From Parasphingopyxis lamellibrachiae (GTDB lineage: Bacteria > Pseudomonadota > Alphaproteobacteria > Sphingomonadales > Sphingomonadaceae), in contig NZ_QRDP01000004.1 of NCBI RefSeq assembly GCF_003385775.1, forward strand, positions 1,039,763-1,103,762: a stretch of 64,000 nucleotides of DNA. The letters are read 5' to 3'. The first letter of the stretch is position 1; every line of letters begins with the position of its first letter. The position numbers were made by a program, and so were the translations under genes. The notes beneath the pieces were generated by a model. That model did no database searches. It saw nothing but the letters and a program-made list of their open reading frames with translations, and was not told where the DNA came from. Shown here one piece after another: positions 44,844 through 54,255 of the stretch.

Positions 44844-45425
44844 ATGTTCAACGATCTCTCCACACCCCTCGAATTCCTTGCCAGCAGGCGCTCCGGCAGG
44901 CCGCGCGATATGGTTGAGCCGGGCCCCACAACGGCGGAATTACAGCGCATTCTGGAGATTGCGACACGCACGCCCGATCATGGCAAGCTCGCGCCCTGGC
45001 GTTTCGTGATTGTCGGCAAAGAGCAGCGTGGTGCCTTTGCGGAAATTCTGCACGCGGCATATCGGATCGACAAAGATCAGCCCGGCAGACTAGAAATCGA
45101 CGCGATCGAGCAATTCGCCCATCAGGCGCCCACCCTGATAGTCGCGTTGCACAGCCCCAAGGAAAGCAGCAAAATCCCGCGCTGGGAACAGGAATTATCG
45201 ACGGGAGCGGCTTGCTTCAATCTTCTCGCGGCAGCCCATGCCCATGGTTATGTCGGGGGATGGCTGACCGGATGGGCGGCCTGCTCCGATACCGTGCGCG
45301 ACAGTTTTGGCGAGGCCCCGGAAAAGATCGCCGGTTTCATTTTCATCGGAACGTCGGGCGGCGAGCTCAAGGAACGGCCCCGACCGGACTATGAAACGGT
45401 CATAAGCAAGTGGAACGCTGAATAG
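44844..45425 (+). CDS. Nitroreductase family protein
   Basis: The protein has 193 residues from the ATG at 44844, with AGGAG at 44831-44835. It starts MFNDLSTPLEFLASRRSGRPRDM, and the FMN-binding positions are those of the RutE/YdjA type (RTPDHGKLAPWRFVIVGKEQR, GAACFNLLAAAHAHGYVGGW, GFIFIGTSGG). It probably reduces nitro- or quinone-like compounds with NADPH. It is divergent from the peptide transporter operon, with no obvious link. Confidence 0.85.
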   Translation: MFNDLSTPLEFLASRRSGRPRDMVEPGPTTAELQRILEIATRTPDHGKLAPWRFVIVGKEQRGAFAEILHAAYRIDKDQPGRLEIDAIEQFAHQAPTLIVALHSPKESSKIPRWEQELSTGAACFNLLAAAHAHGYVGGWLTGWAACSDTVRDSFGEAPEKIAGFIFIGTSGGELKERPRPDYETVISKWNAE

Positions 45426-45454
45426 CGGTTGATCGAATAAATTTCGGCCCTCCA

Positions 45455-45484
45455 CTTGACGCGACACAGTGTTTTAGTACACTA
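45455..45484 (+). promoter_or_regulatory. GntR promoter with overlapping palindrome; near-leaderless start
   Basis: A TTGACG -35 box (starting near 45457) and TACACT -10 box (near 45479) are separated by about 16 bp. A palindrome AGTGT-tttagt-ACACT (around 45468-45483) overlaps the -10 box. The ATG of the GntR gene is only about 8 bases after the -10 hexamer, and there is no ribosome site, so the mRNA is likely leaderless or nearly so. The palindrome is a candidate site for the GntR protein itself. Confidence 0.5.
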
Positions 45485-45491
45485 TAGCGCA

Positions 45492-45839
45492 ATGTCTAAA
45501 TCAGAACAGCCCGTCTACCTCAAGCTGCGCGAGAAAATCGCCGCAGCCATTCTCGATGGTCAATATGGCGATGGGGATCCGCTTCCGTCGGTGCGCGCTT
45601 TCGCAGCCGATGAAGGCGCCAATCCATTGACCGTCGCGAAGGCCTATCAGACCTTCCAGGACGACGGGATCGTCGTGGTCCGCCGCGGCGTCGGCATGTT
45701 CGTCGCCAATGGGGCCTCGGAAAAGCTGAAGACGCGCGAACGCAACAGCTTCCTGAAAGAGGATTGGCCGAAGATCGTCCGGCACATCGAACGGCTCGGC
45801 CTGGATACCGCCGAACTGCTGGACCGCGAAACCGCCTAG
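45492..45839 (+). CDS. GntR family regulator, YtrA-like
   Basis: The protein has 115 residues. The N-terminal winged helix is MSKSEQPVYLKLREKIAAAI followed by DPLPSVRAFAADEGANPLTVAKAYQTF and GIVVVRRGVGMFVA, which is the GntR signature. The C-terminal part is short (about 40 residues), as in the YtrA subfamily, which usually sits beside an ABC transporter; here there is none, so it looks like an orphan. The gene has no ribosome site and starts close to its promoter. Confidence 0.85.
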   Translation: MSKSEQPVYLKLREKIAAAILDGQYGDGDPLPSVRAFAADEGANPLTVAKAYQTFQDDGIVVVRRGVGMFVANGASEKLKTRERNSFLKEDWPKIVRHIERLGLDTAELLDRETA

Positions 45840-47581
45840 GCAGCGAAACTTTCGTCCGAAACCGAGTAGAGAATATCGGCCCGGGCCGTTGCAGCGGCTT
45901 TCAGGCCGCGAGCCTCCGGCACCATCTGGTCGAGATAGAATCGAGATGCGGCAATTTTCATTTTGAGAAATTCGCTATCGCCCTCACCCGTACCGAGCTG
46001 TGCCTCGGCCACGCGAAGCTGCCGCGCCATGAGCCAGCCGCATGTCGCAACCGACACCATCGTCAGGAACGGGTAGCTCGCCGCCAGCTGGTCGTCAGTG
46101 TCTGCATCGCCTGAAGACAACCAGCCGACCACCGCTTCGCAATCGCCAGCCAAAGCCGCGAGGGCCGGTTCTTCCGTGGCACCGGCGGCGATATCAGAAA
46201 GCAGGCTGGCAAGAGCCGCCCCGCCGCCGAGCCGCAATTTGCGGCCGACCAGATCGGCCGCCTGGATACCATTGGTCCCCTCATATATCGGCGCAATGCG
46301 CGCATCCCGATAATGCTGGGCTGCACCAGTTTCCTCGATAAAGCCCATACCGCCATGCACCTGCACGCCAAGGCTCGCGACCTCGCAGCCCATATCCGTG
46401 CCATAGGCTTTGGCGAGCGGCGTCAACACTTCGGATCGGGCTTTCGCCTCATCGTCGCCAAGCGTCGCCGCGTCCACCTGCCCCGCCGCATAATAGACAA
46501 GCGCCCGCGTCGCCATCGTCGCGGCTTTCATCCGCAGCAACATGCGCCGCACATCGGGATGTTCGATAATCGCCACAGGTTCGCGCGAATTGCCCCCCGC
46601 CCGGGCGGACTGAACACGTTCGCGCGCGAAACTCACCGCCTGCTGCGTCGCCCGTTCGCCAATCTGGACACCCTGCAGGCCGACATTGAGGCGCGCATTG
46701 TTCATCATCGTGAACATGGCGCGCATCCCGCCATTTTCCGGTCCGATCAGCCAACCGTGGCAATCGTCATTGTCACCATAGGACATCACGCAAGTTGGCG
46801 AAGCGTTGATCCCCAATTTGTGCTCGAGCGACACACAGCGCGCATCATTTTCTTCGCCCGGCTCGCCATTTTCATCGAGCCGGTAGCGCGGCACGAGGAA
46901 CAGCGAGATCCCCTTGGTGCCTTCGGGCGCGCCGGGCGTGCGGGCGAGCACGAGATGAACGATATTGCTCGCCAGATCATGTTCGCCGAAAGTGATGAAA
47001 ATTTTCTGGCCCTTGATCCGCCAGCTGCCGTCTTCGGCAGGTTCGGCCTTTGTCTTCAGCGCACCGACATCGGAACCGGCCTGCGGTTCGGTGAGGTTCA
47101 TCGTGCCCGTCCATTCGCCACTGGAAAGCTTGGGCAAATAGGCCACCTGCAGCTCTTCGCTGCCATGGTGGGTAAGCGATTCAATCGAACCCACGCTCAG
47201 GATCGGGCAAAGCGCAAAAGCCATATTGGCCGAACCCAGGGATTCCATGATCGCAATCGCCATGGTGAACGGCATCCCCTGCCCGCCAAATTCCACGGGC
47301 GCCGCAATCGTACCCCAACCGCCTTCGACATAGGCGCGATAGGCCTCGACATAGCCGTCGGGCATCACAACACCCTTGTCGGTCAGTTTCGCCCCTTCGG
47401 TATCGCCCAGCCGGTTGAGCGGTGCCCACTCTCCGGCCGCAAGCTGGGCAGCCCCTTCGAGGATGGCATCGACCATATCGCCGGATGCGTCCGCAAAGCG
47501 TTCGCTTTCCGCAAGCCGGGCAATGCCCGCGATATGTTCCAGCACGAAACGCTGTTCTGTCACGGGCGGCATGAAGCTCAT
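45836..47581 (-). CDS. Acyl-CoA dehydrogenase (FadE/AcdB-type)
   Basis: The protein has 581 residues from the ATG at 47581 (MSFMPPVTEQRF). It carries the acyl-CoA dehydrogenase core with AGSDVGALKTKAE, QKIFITFGEHDLASNIVHLV, GHGGMGFIEE-like VQVHGGMGFIEETGAAQHYRD, and the catalytic Glu in PIYEGTNGIQAADL. A C-terminal extension of about 100 residues matches larger AcdB-type enzymes. It oxidises acyl-CoA in fatty acid degradation. Tail-to-tail overlap with the GntR gene is 4 bp. Confidence 0.92.
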   Translation of the reverse strand: MSFMPPVTEQRFVLEHIAGIARLAESERFADASGDMVDAILEGAAQLAAGEWAPLNRLGDTEGAKLTDKGVVMPDGYVEAYRAYVEGGWGTIAAPVEFGGQGMPFTMAIAIMESLGSANMAFALCPILSVGSIESLTHHGSEELQVAYLPKLSSGEWTGTMNLTEPQAGSDVGALKTKAEPAEDGSWRIKGQKIFITFGEHDLASNIVHLVLARTPGAPEGTKGISLFLVPRYRLDENGEPGEENDARCVSLEHKLGINASPTCVMSYGDNDDCHGWLIGPENGGMRAMFTMMNNARLNVGLQGVQIGERATQQAVSFARERVQSARAGGNSREPVAIIEHPDVRRMLLRMKAATMATRALVYYAAGQVDAATLGDDEAKARSEVLTPLAKAYGTDMGCEVASLGVQVHGGMGFIEETGAAQHYRDARIAPIYEGTNGIQAADLVGRKLRLGGGAALASLLSDIAAGATEEPALAALAGDCEAVVGWLSSGDADTDDQLAASYPFLTMVSVATCGWLMARQLRVAEAQLGTGEGDSEFLKMKIAASRFYLDQMVPEARGLKAAATARADILYSVSDESFAA

Positions 47582-47631
47582 TGCACTATCCTGGTCTTGC
47601 GGAGAATCTGCGCGGCCTATAGCGCGGGTCA

Positions 47632-48591
47632 ATGGCCACGCCAAATCCTCCTTTTCAAACCGCTGTCAAACCGTTCAACGATGCAACGATTGCCGATGCG
47701 GCAAGCCGGATCATCGCCGGCGAATGCGTGGCTGTGCCTACCGAAACAGTATACGGCCTCGCGGCGGATGCAACGCAAGGAGAGGCAGTCGCGCGCATCT
47801 ATGCCGCCAAGGGCCGCCCATCCTTCAATCCGCTGATCGTCCATGTACCGACCCTCAACGAAGCCAAGAAGATCGCACGCTTCAACGATCCAGCAGAGGA
47901 ACTGGCAGCCGCATTCTGGCCCGGCCCCCTCACCATGGTTCTGCCAGCGAGAAAAGACAGCCCGGTCGCATCGCTGGTAACCGCCGGCCTCGACACCATA
48001 GCGATCAGAATACCCGCGCACCCGGCAATGCAGGCTCTGCTCAAGGCGTCCGGCAAACCGCTCGCCGCGCCCTCCGCCAATGCAAGTGGCAGGATCAGCC
48101 CAAGCTGCGCAGACCATGTACAGAAAAGCCTTGGCGGCAGGATCGGCCTGATCATCGACGCGGGGCCGACACAGCATGGGCTGGAATCAACGATCGTCGC
48201 GCCGACGGATTCGGCTGTTCATATCCTCCGCCCCGGCCCCATCAGCGCCGATCGGGTCGCGGCGGCGGCGGGAATTCCGGTTTCGATCCGGGAGGCGGCA
48301 AAAATCGACGCTCCGGGCCAGCTGGCAAGCCATTATGCCCCGTCGAAACCGCTGCGCCTCGACGCCGTCGAAGCGAAGGCCGACGAATGGCTTATCGGAT
48401 TTGGAGCGATTGTCGGCGATTCGTCGCTCAGCCCATCGGGAGATCTTGTCGAAGCGGCGGCGCAGCTTTTCGCCCGCCTGCATGAGGCCGAGGCGAGCGA
48501 CAAGCCTCACATTGCCGTCGCCCCTCTACCGGCGACCGGGATAGGTGCAGCCATTGCCGACCGGCTGGCGCGCGCCGCGCATAGCGACTGA
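47632..48591 (+). CDS. tsaC: L-threonylcarbamoyladenylate synthase (Sua5/YwlC type)
   Basis: This 319-residue protein has the YrdC/Sua5 core: [48 protein letters not shown] and [12 protein letters not shown], then the Sua5-specific C-terminal domain from about residue 205, with [16 protein letters not shown]. It makes the threonylcarbamoyl-AMP used for t6A modification of tRNA. It diverges from the acyl-CoA dehydrogenase gene with only 50 bp between, so the promoters overlap. A ribosome site is not obvious. Confidence 0.92.
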   Translation: MATPNPPFQTAVKPFNDATIADAASRIIAGECVAVPTETVYGLAADATQGEAVARIYAAKGRPSFNPLIVHVPTLNEAKKIARFNDPAEELAAAFWPGPLTMVLPARKDSPVASLVTAGLDTIAIRIPAHPAMQALLKASGKPLAAPSANASGRISPSCADHVQKSLGGRIGLIIDAGPTQHGLESTIVAPTDSAVHILRPGPISADRVAAAAGIPVSIREAAKIDAPGQLASHYAPSKPLRLDAVEAKADEWLIGFGAIVGDSSLSPSGDLVEAAAQLFARLHEAEASDKPHIAVAPLPATGIGAAIADRLARAAHSD

Positions 48592-48679
48592 ATCGCCACC
48601 ATCCTTGTCCTGGAACCGGTGCGAGATTAGGCTCGCCCTGTTCGCATCGTTAGAATGCGAGATGAAGAGGGGGGCGATT

Positions 48680-49396
48680 ATGACAGTATTGCAGCGCTCA
48701 GGCGCGGAATTTCTCGGTACATTCTGGCTGGTTTTCGGAGGGTGCGGAAGTGCCGTGCTGGCTGCAGCCTTTCCCGAAGTAGGCATAGGGTTACTCGGCG
48801 TATCTTTAGCCTTCGGTCTTACTGTGCTGACGATGGCTTATGCTATCGGCCATGTATCGGGTTGCCATCTCAACCCCGCAGTGACGATCGGTCTTTGGGC
48901 GGGCGGCAGGTTTTCGGCATCGGATATCCCCGCTTATGTGATCGCCCAGGTATTGGGCGCCGTGGCGGCGGCGGCCATGCTCTACACTATAGCGAGTGGC
49001 GGCCCCGATTATTCAGGCGGCCTCGCATCGAACGGCTTTGCGGAACATTCGCCGGGCCAGTATACGATGATGGCGGCATTGTTGATCGAGGTTCTGCTGA
49101 CAGCATTCTTCCTGTTCATCATTATGGGCGCGACCGACGGACGCGCGCCGGTCGGCTTCGCGCCGCTGGCTATCGGCCTCGGCCTGGCGCTGATTCATCT
49201 GATCAGCATCCCGGTGACCAACACATCCGTAAATCCCGCTCGGAGCACGGGCCCGGCCCTGATCGAGGGCGGCGTTGCCCTGAATCAGCTCTGGCTGTTC
49301 TGGGTCGCACCGATCGTGGGCGGCGTAATCGGGGGTGTCATTTACAAGATGCTCGGCAGCGAAAAACCACCGATCGAAGGCGAAGCAGCAAGCTGA
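48680..49396 (+). CDS. aqpZ: Aquaporin Z-like water channel
   Basis: The protein has 238 residues from the ATG at 48680, which is preceded by AAGAGGGGGG; an in-frame ATG at 48662 lies before that site. Six helices and the two NPA boxes are present: [16 protein letters not shown] and [17 protein letters not shown], with the selectivity filter His/Arg region of water-specific channels. Such channels carry water across the inner membrane. A bidirectional terminator follows. Confidence 0.9.
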   Translation: MTVLQRSGAEFLGTFWLVFGGCGSAVLAAAFPEVGIGLLGVSLAFGLTVLTMAYAIGHVSGCHLNPAVTIGLWAGGRFSASDIPAYVIAQVLGAVAAAAMLYTIASGGPDYSGGLASNGFAEHSPGQYTMMAALLIEVLLTAFFLFIIMGATDGRAPVGFAPLAIGLGLALIHLISIPVTNTSVNPARSTGPALIEGGVALNQLWLFWVAPIVGGVIGGVIYKMLGSEKPPIEGEAAS

Positions 49397-49426
49397 CGCG
49401 ACTGCGAATACTCGTTCGAAGCCGAT

Positions 49427-49465
49427 AAAAAGGCGTGGGGAGGTCTCTCTGCCCTACGCCTTTTT
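49427..49465. terminator. Bidirectional rho-independent terminator between aqpZ and msrA
   Basis: AAAAAGGCGT (49427-49436) and ACGCCTTTTT (49456-49465) are exact complements separated by 19 bases, with T-runs in both reading directions. It lies between two genes that end facing each other, aqpZ and msrA, and overlaps the last msrA codon. Confidence 0.85.
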
Positions 49466-49990
49466 CAACCGGCCCTGATAGCTTCTCCGGAACTTCTGGA
49501 GCTTGGGCGCTACGACCGCCATGCAATAGGGATTGCGGCTGCCTTCGCGTTCAAAATAGTCCTGATGGTAATCCTCAGCCTTGTACCACTGTTCGAGCGG
49601 CTCAATCGTCGTAACAACGGGGTCATCCCAGTCAGCCGATGCCCGCTCGATTGCGGCCTCAGCCGCAGCCTTTTGTTCCTCAGAATGCGGGAATATGGCC
49701 GAGCGGTACTGGGTGCCGACATCATTGCCCTGGCGATTGAGCTGGGTCGGGTCATGAATGTTGAAAAAGATGTCGAGCAGGTCGTCAAACGCGATCACAT
49801 CGCTGTCAAAGGTCAGCCGAACCGCCTCGGCATGGCCGGTGTTGCCCGCGCAGACCGAACGATAATCGGGATCGGTAACCTCTCCACCGGTATAGCCGCT
49901 TTCGACATGGGAGATGCCGATCACGTCGCTGTAGACGGCTTCGGTGCACCAGAAACAGCCGCCCGCCAGTGTCGCTTGTTCAGTTCCCAC
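49454..49990 (-). CDS. msrA: Peptide-methionine (S)-S-oxide reductase
   Basis: This 178-residue protein carries the catalytic [15 protein letters not shown] (about residues 13-25) and [34 protein letters not shown] as expected for MsrA. It repairs oxidised methionine in proteins. The single catalytic Cys motif GCFWC is intact. It ends at the bidirectional terminator shared with aqpZ. Confidence 0.95.
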   Translation of the reverse strand: MGTEQATLAGGCFWCTEAVYSDVIGISHVESGYTGGEVTDPDYRSVCAGNTGHAEAVRLTFDSDVIAFDDLLDIFFNIHDPTQLNRQGNDVGTQYRSAIFPHSEEQKAAAEAAIERASADWDDPVVTTIEPLEQWYKAEDYHQDYFEREGSRNPYCMAVVAPKLQKFRRSYQGRLKKA

Positions 49991-50066
49991 CGTAAAATCT
50001 CCAACGCGTTATCTGCTCAGAAGATAATTACGGGTGCGGCGCAATCAAGGTTACAGATGGTTCGGC

Positions 50067-50141
50067 TGGCTGGGGCGGCAGGGATCGAACCTGCGAATGG
50101 CGACACCAAAAGCCGCTGCCTTACCACTTGGCCACGCCCCA
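50067..50141 (-). tRNA. tRNA-Gln (anticodon TTG)
   Basis: The minus strand reads as a cloverleaf with acceptor TGGGGCG/CGCCCCA, D-arm with AAGTGGTAAGGC, anticodon stem GCGGC/GTCGC (one wobble pair) with loop TTTTGGT (anticodon TTG) and T-arm GGTTCGATCC. Discriminator G and an encoded CCA follow (50070-50067). It is intact and stands alone between msrA and the epimerase gene. Confidence 0.95.
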
Positions 50142-50248
50142 GCAGCCGGGCGCCTATATAGCGGCCAATACGCCGAGCGAAACCCCTCATGGTACTGGCC
50201 ATGTGCAAAGCGCGAAGCTAAGGCGTCTCGCGCAATTGGGAGAATATG

Positions 50249-51247
50249 ATGGCTGTCCTCGTTACCGGTGCCGCAGGCTTTATCGGCATGCATTTGTGCC
50301 AGCGTTTGATGGCGCGCGGCGAGGCCGTGATCGGGATCGACAATCTCAACGACTATTATTCCGTCCAGCTGAAAAAGGATCGGCTGGCGACTCTCGAAAA
50401 CGATCTTTTCTCCTTCGAGAAGGTCGATTTCTCCGATCATCTCGCGTTGGAAAAAGCGCTTTCCGACAAGGATTTCGACCGGATTGTTCATCTCGGTGCG
50501 CAAGCCGGCGTCCGCTACAGCCTGACCCATCCCCGGGCTTATATAGAGGCCAATGTCATGGGCCATCTCAACCTGATGGAGGTAGCACGGGACAGGCAGA
50601 CGGCCCATATGGTCTATGCGTCTTCCTCGTCCGTTTATGGCGGGAATGAAAGCTTTCCCTTTCGGGTGGAAGACCGGGTCGACCAGCCCGTATCGCTCTA
50701 TGCCGCGACCAAGAAATCGGACGAGCTGATGAGCGAGACATACGCCCACCTCTATCGTCTGCCGATGACGGGCCTGCGCTTCTTCACCGTCTATGGCCCA
50801 TGGGGCCGCCCCGACATGGCGATGTGGATCTTCACCAAGGCGATCCTCGCGGGCAAACCGATTCCGGTGTTCAACCACGGTAAAATGCAGCGCGACTTCA
50901 CCTATGTCGACGATATCGTTTCCGGGGTTGTCGCCGTGCTCGACAGCCCGCCCGCCGACGACGGGGAAATCAAGGCCGGCGGCAGCACCAAACCGCATGC
51001 GCTCTACAATATCGGCAACAACAGGTCCGAAGAGCTCAGCCATATGATCGACGTTCTGGAAGATGCGATCGGCAAGAAGGCCGAGCGCGATCTCCAGCCC
51101 ATGCAGCCCGGCGACGTACCCGCTACCGCCGCCGATATCAGCGCCATCCAGAACGAACTCGGCTTCGAACCCTCAACGCCGATCGATATCGGCATCCCGA
51201 AGTTCGTGGACTGGTATCGCGGCTATCACGGTAATCGCTCCGGCTAA
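50249..51247 (+). CDS. NAD-dependent sugar-nucleotide epimerase (UDP-glucuronate epimerase-like)
   Basis: The protein has 332 residues from the ATG at 50249, six bases after GGGAG; an ATG three bases earlier is too close. The SDR fold has GAAGFIGMHLCQRL, the YxxxK site SLYAATKKSDE and the epimerase pattern DNLNDYYSVQLKKDR and FNHGKMQRDFTYVDDIVSGVV. This resembles UDP-glucuronate 4-epimerases of capsule and LPS pathways. It stands alone; no glycosyltransferases lie nearby, so the polymer is unknown. Confidence 0.87.
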   Translation: MAVLVTGAAGFIGMHLCQRLMARGEAVIGIDNLNDYYSVQLKKDRLATLENDLFSFEKVDFSDHLALEKALSDKDFDRIVHLGAQAGVRYSLTHPRAYIEANVMGHLNLMEVARDRQTAHMVYASSSSVYGGNESFPFRVEDRVDQPVSLYAATKKSDELMSETYAHLYRLPMTGLRFFTVYGPWGRPDMAMWIFTKAILAGKPIPVFNHGKMQRDFTYVDDIVSGVVAVLDSPPADDGEIKAGGSTKPHALYNIGNNRSEELSHMIDVLEDAIGKKAERDLQPMQPGDVPATAADISAIQNELGFEPSTPIDIGIPKFVDWYRGYHGNRSG

Positions 51248-51257
51248 GCCGGACAGG

Positions 51258-52169
51258 TTAGCGATTCCCCAGCTGCCCGCGCACCAGTTTCGCGTAATCG
51301 TCCATCAGGCCGAGGGTCAGTTCACCGACTTCGAAATTCCACGGGCCCGCTTCGCGAACGGCCGTGACTTCCGCCGCGCTACCGGTCAGGAAAAACTGCT
51401 CGAACCCCTCCAGTTCCTCGGGCCAGATATCGCGCTCGATAACCTTGATGCCGCGCTTTTTCGCAAGGCCCATCACCGTCTGCCGGGTGATGCCATTGAG
51501 GAAACAGTCTGGCGTCGGCGTGTGGATAACGCCGTCCTGGATGAAAAAGGCATTGGCGCCGGTCGCTTCGGCCACCTGGCCGCGCCAGTCCATCATCAGG
51601 GCGTCGTCATAGCCGCGATCGGAGGCGTGATGCTTCGACATGGTGCAGATCATGTAAAGGCCTGCCGCCTTGGCATGAACCGGCGCCGTATAGGGCGCAG
51701 GACGCCGCCAGGGCGAAATATCGAGACGGATGCCCTTCGCCTTGTCGGCGAAATAGTCGCCCCACTCCCAAGCCGCGATGGCGACATGGGTTTTGGTCGC
51801 TTGCGCAGCGACGCCCATCTGCTCCGGACCGCGCCAGGCGACCGGGCGGACATAGGCGTCGACAAGGTCATTGGCTTTCAGGACTTCGCGGCACGCCGCA
51901 TCGATCTCTTCGACGCTGTAGGGCATTTTCATCCCGAGAATCTTCGCCGAACTGTGCAGGCGTTCGCTGTGCCGCGTCAGCTCGAAAATCTCGCCATTAT
52001 AGGCGCGCTGCCCCTCGAATACGCTCGAGGCATAATGCATGGCGTGGCTCAGAATATGGACATTGGCCTCGCGCCACGGAACAAGCGCGCCATCATACCA
52101 AATCCATCCGTCGCGATCATCATATCCGGGTTCCGGCAAAGGCGTATCCGTCTGTTCCTGGTCGACCAT
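51258..52169 (-). CDS. ilvE: Branched-chain amino acid aminotransferase
   Basis: This 303-residue protein has the class IV PLP fold: FEGQRAYNGEIFELTRHSERL, the PLP lysine in VHAKAAGLYMI, EATGANAFFIQDGVIHTPT, and LTGSAAEVTAVREAG. It makes leucine, isoleucine and valine from the 2-oxo acids. It ends 10 bp from the epimerase stop, tail-to-tail. It runs away from the divergent MarR gene. Confidence 0.93.
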   Translation of the reverse strand: MVDQEQTDTPLPEPGYDDRDGWIWYDGALVPWREANVHILSHAMHYASSVFEGQRAYNGEIFELTRHSERLHSSAKILGMKMPYSVEEIDAACREVLKANDLVDAYVRPVAWRGPEQMGVAAQATKTHVAIAAWEWGDYFADKAKGIRLDISPWRRPAPYTAPVHAKAAGLYMICTMSKHHASDRGYDDALMMDWRGQVAEATGANAFFIQDGVIHTPTPDCFLNGITRQTVMGLAKKRGIKVIERDIWPEELEGFEQFFLTGSAAEVTAVREAGPWNFEVGELTLGLMDDYAKLVRGQLGNR

Positions 52170-52286
52170 TTTATCCTCTTGGTTCTGCTGCAGTCTGCGC
52201 CGCTTTCGCGATTCAGGTCCGCGTTTTTGTGATCGCGCGCCTTATATGGCCTTGTCGGCAAAAATACATGGCGTAAATAGGACATA

Positions 52287-52814
52287 ATGGCTGACCCACC
52301 TTCTCCAATACCGCCCGCCACGGGCCTGTCTTCGCCCGCCTCCCCCCTGTTCCTGCGGGAACCCGAAATCCGGCGCGGGATAGAGCTGCTCTTTTTCGCC
52401 TATGGCGAACTGATGCGGAGTGGCGACGCCATTCTGGCCGCCCAAGGGCTCGGCCGCGCCCACCATCGGGCGCTCTATTTCATCGCCCGCAAGCCGGGCC
52501 TCGCGGTCGGCGAATTGATCAACCTTCTGGGAATCACGAAACAGTCGCTGGGCAGGGTTCTCGGCGAGTTGGAAGAGCGCGGCCTGATCACGCGGGAACA
52601 GGGCCAACGCGACCGGCGGCAGATACTTGTCCGGCCGAGCAAAGGCGGAGCGGCCCTGGAAGCCGAACTCTTCGCCGTATTCCGGGAGAAAATGGTCGCA
52701 TCCTACAGCCATGCCGGCCCCGCCGCGGTGACCGGATTCTGGACGGTTCTGGAAGAATTGCTGACGAATGCGATGCGCGGGCGGGCTGCCGATCTCGCAA
52801 ACAGGAGCCACTAG
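52287..52814 (+). CDS. MarR family regulator
   Basis: This 175-residue protein has the MarR wing-helix core: GLGRAHHRALYFIARKPG, ELINLLGITKQSLGRVLGELEERGLI and the wing REQGQRDRRQILVRPSKGG, followed by the dimer helix at the C-terminus. It is divergent from ilvE and ends 4 bp before proC. Ligand and targets cannot be read from the sequence. Confidence 0.87.
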   Translation: MADPPSPIPPATGLSSPASPLFLREPEIRRGIELLFFAYGELMRSGDAILAAQGLGRAHHRALYFIARKPGLAVGELINLLGITKQSLGRVLGELEERGLITREQGQRDRRQILVRPSKGGAALEAELFAVFREKMVASYSHAGPAAVTGFWTVLEELLTNAMRGRAADLANRSH

Positions 52815-52818
52815 ACGG

Positions 52819-53625
52819 CTAGCGCCTGGCCTCCTCTGCCATTTCCCGGTTCCGGCTCGTTGCCGCTTCGAGTGTCGCATGGACAAGCTTGGCCAGCGCC
52901 TCATCGTCATCAAGGATATCAAGTCCTTTGCGGGTCGAGCCGCCCGGGCTGGCAACGCGGTCCGCGAGCGTCGCCGGTCTTTCATCGGACTGGCCTGCAA
53001 GCTCCGCCGCGCCGCGAACAGTTTCGACGGCCATTCGCAACGCCTGGGCCGGATCGAGCCCCAGCGCTTCTCCTCCCCTGGCAAGGGCGTCCATAAACCG
53101 AAAGACAAACGCAGGGCCGCTGCCCGACAAGGCCGTGACGACATCGAACAGCCGCTCATCGGCAATCCATTCCGCAAGGCCGAGCTTGGCCATCAAGGTG
53201 GCAACATCGGCCGCGTGCTCACCCTGTTCATCTTCGGCAATCAGGCCCACAACGCCCTTACCCAGGGCAACAGGCGTATTGGGCATCGCGCGGACGATCT
53301 GCCCGGCATCGGGAAAAGCTTCCCGCAGTGTCGCCAGTTCGACACCGGCCAGGATCGAGACAATGCATGTTTCAGGCCCGACCAGGCTGCGCATGTCGGG
53401 CGCAATATCGGCGAGCATGTGAGGCTTGAAGCCGATCTGGACAATCGCCTCACCGAAACCGGATTGCGGAAGATGCGATTGCACGGAAATTCCGGACCCG
53501 AATGGCACGCCGCTGGGGCGCACGATCCGAAACCGGTCGGTAGGTTCATCAGCGACCAGCCAGCCGGCGAGCATGGCGCCGGCCATATTGCCGCAACCGA
53601 TCAGCCAGATCGGAAGTTCCGACAT
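52819..53625 (-). CDS. proC: Pyrroline-5-carboxylate reductase
   Basis: The protein has 268 residues from the ATG at 53625. It starts MSELPIWLIGCGNMAGAMLAGWL, with the Rossmann GxGxxA motif, and contains RAMPNTPVALGKGV and LSGSGPAFVFRFMDALARGG, as in ProC enzymes. It catalyses the last step of proline synthesis. It lies 4 bp from the YbjN-like gene, with which it is probably co-transcribed. Confidence 0.9.
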   Translation of the reverse strand: MSELPIWLIGCGNMAGAMLAGWLVADEPTDRFRIVRPSGVPFGSGISVQSHLPQSGFGEAIVQIGFKPHMLADIAPDMRSLVGPETCIVSILAGVELATLREAFPDAGQIVRAMPNTPVALGKGVVGLIAEDEQGEHAADVATLMAKLGLAEWIADERLFDVVTALSGSGPAFVFRFMDALARGGEALGLDPAQALRMAVETVRGAAELAGQSDERPATLADRVASPGGSTRKGLDILDDDEALAKLVHATLEAATSRNREMAEEARR

Positions 53626-53629
53626 CGTG

Positions 53630-54139
53630 TCAGGCCTCGCCTGCCGTATCGACAAGGGCGGCTGCGATCGCCTCCTGCGGCGTCTTGTCGCCCCACAGAA
53701 CGAACTGAAACACTGGGTAGAAACGCTCGCACTCGTCAAGCGCCGCCTCAATAAGCGTTTCGGCCTGCTGCAAGGTCAAGCCAGCCGGGCTTGCCGAATC
53801 CAGCAGCGCCGCATGGCGGAACAGGATCATGCTGGACGCCGCCCACATTTCGAAATGACCGAGCCAGAGCTGCTCGTTAATCAGACCGAACGTCTCATAC
53901 ACTAGCTGTCGTTTGTCTTCGGGAACGCGCACATCGGGCAGAGCCAGAAACTGGAGGACCCGGTCCTCGGCCCGCCACACGGCCCGCAATTCATACTGGG
54001 TCCAGCTGCCTTTGACGGCGGCAACAATCTCTTCATCGCCATTGCGTTCCGACTGCCAGCCATGGGCGGCAAAATAGTCCTCGAGTACGTCGAGCGGCGC
54101 GCTTGCCAGCGTTCCTTCGCCATAATCTTCGAGGTTCAT
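53630..54139 (-). CDS. YbjN domain protein
   Basis: This 169-residue protein has the YbjN fold pattern: SAPLDVLEDYFAAHGWQSER, VKGSWTQYELRAVWRAEDRVLQF, and the C-terminal WGDKTPQEAIAAALVDTAG. YbjN is a widespread family with an unclear role, sometimes linked to stress. It precedes proC by 4 bp on the minus strand, and the gap up to ubiK (54140-54255) holds nothing recognisable. Confidence 0.8.
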   Translation of the reverse strand: MNLEDYGEGTLASAPLDVLEDYFAAHGWQSERNGDEEIVAAVKGSWTQYELRAVWRAEDRVLQFLALPDVRVPEDKRQLVYETFGLINEQLWLGHFEMWAASSMILFRHAALLDSASPAGLTLQQAETLIEAALDECERFYPVFQFVLWGDKTPQEAIAAALVDTAGEA

Positions 54140-54255
54140 ATCGCCTGCGTCCCGCCGCCTGATCTCATGCGTCGGACGTGAAGAAACGCCGTCCGTCGCG
54201 CAACCAAGCGAGCCAGAAATCTGTGGACGAGCGGGTGTTGGGCCGCCGATGCTTT

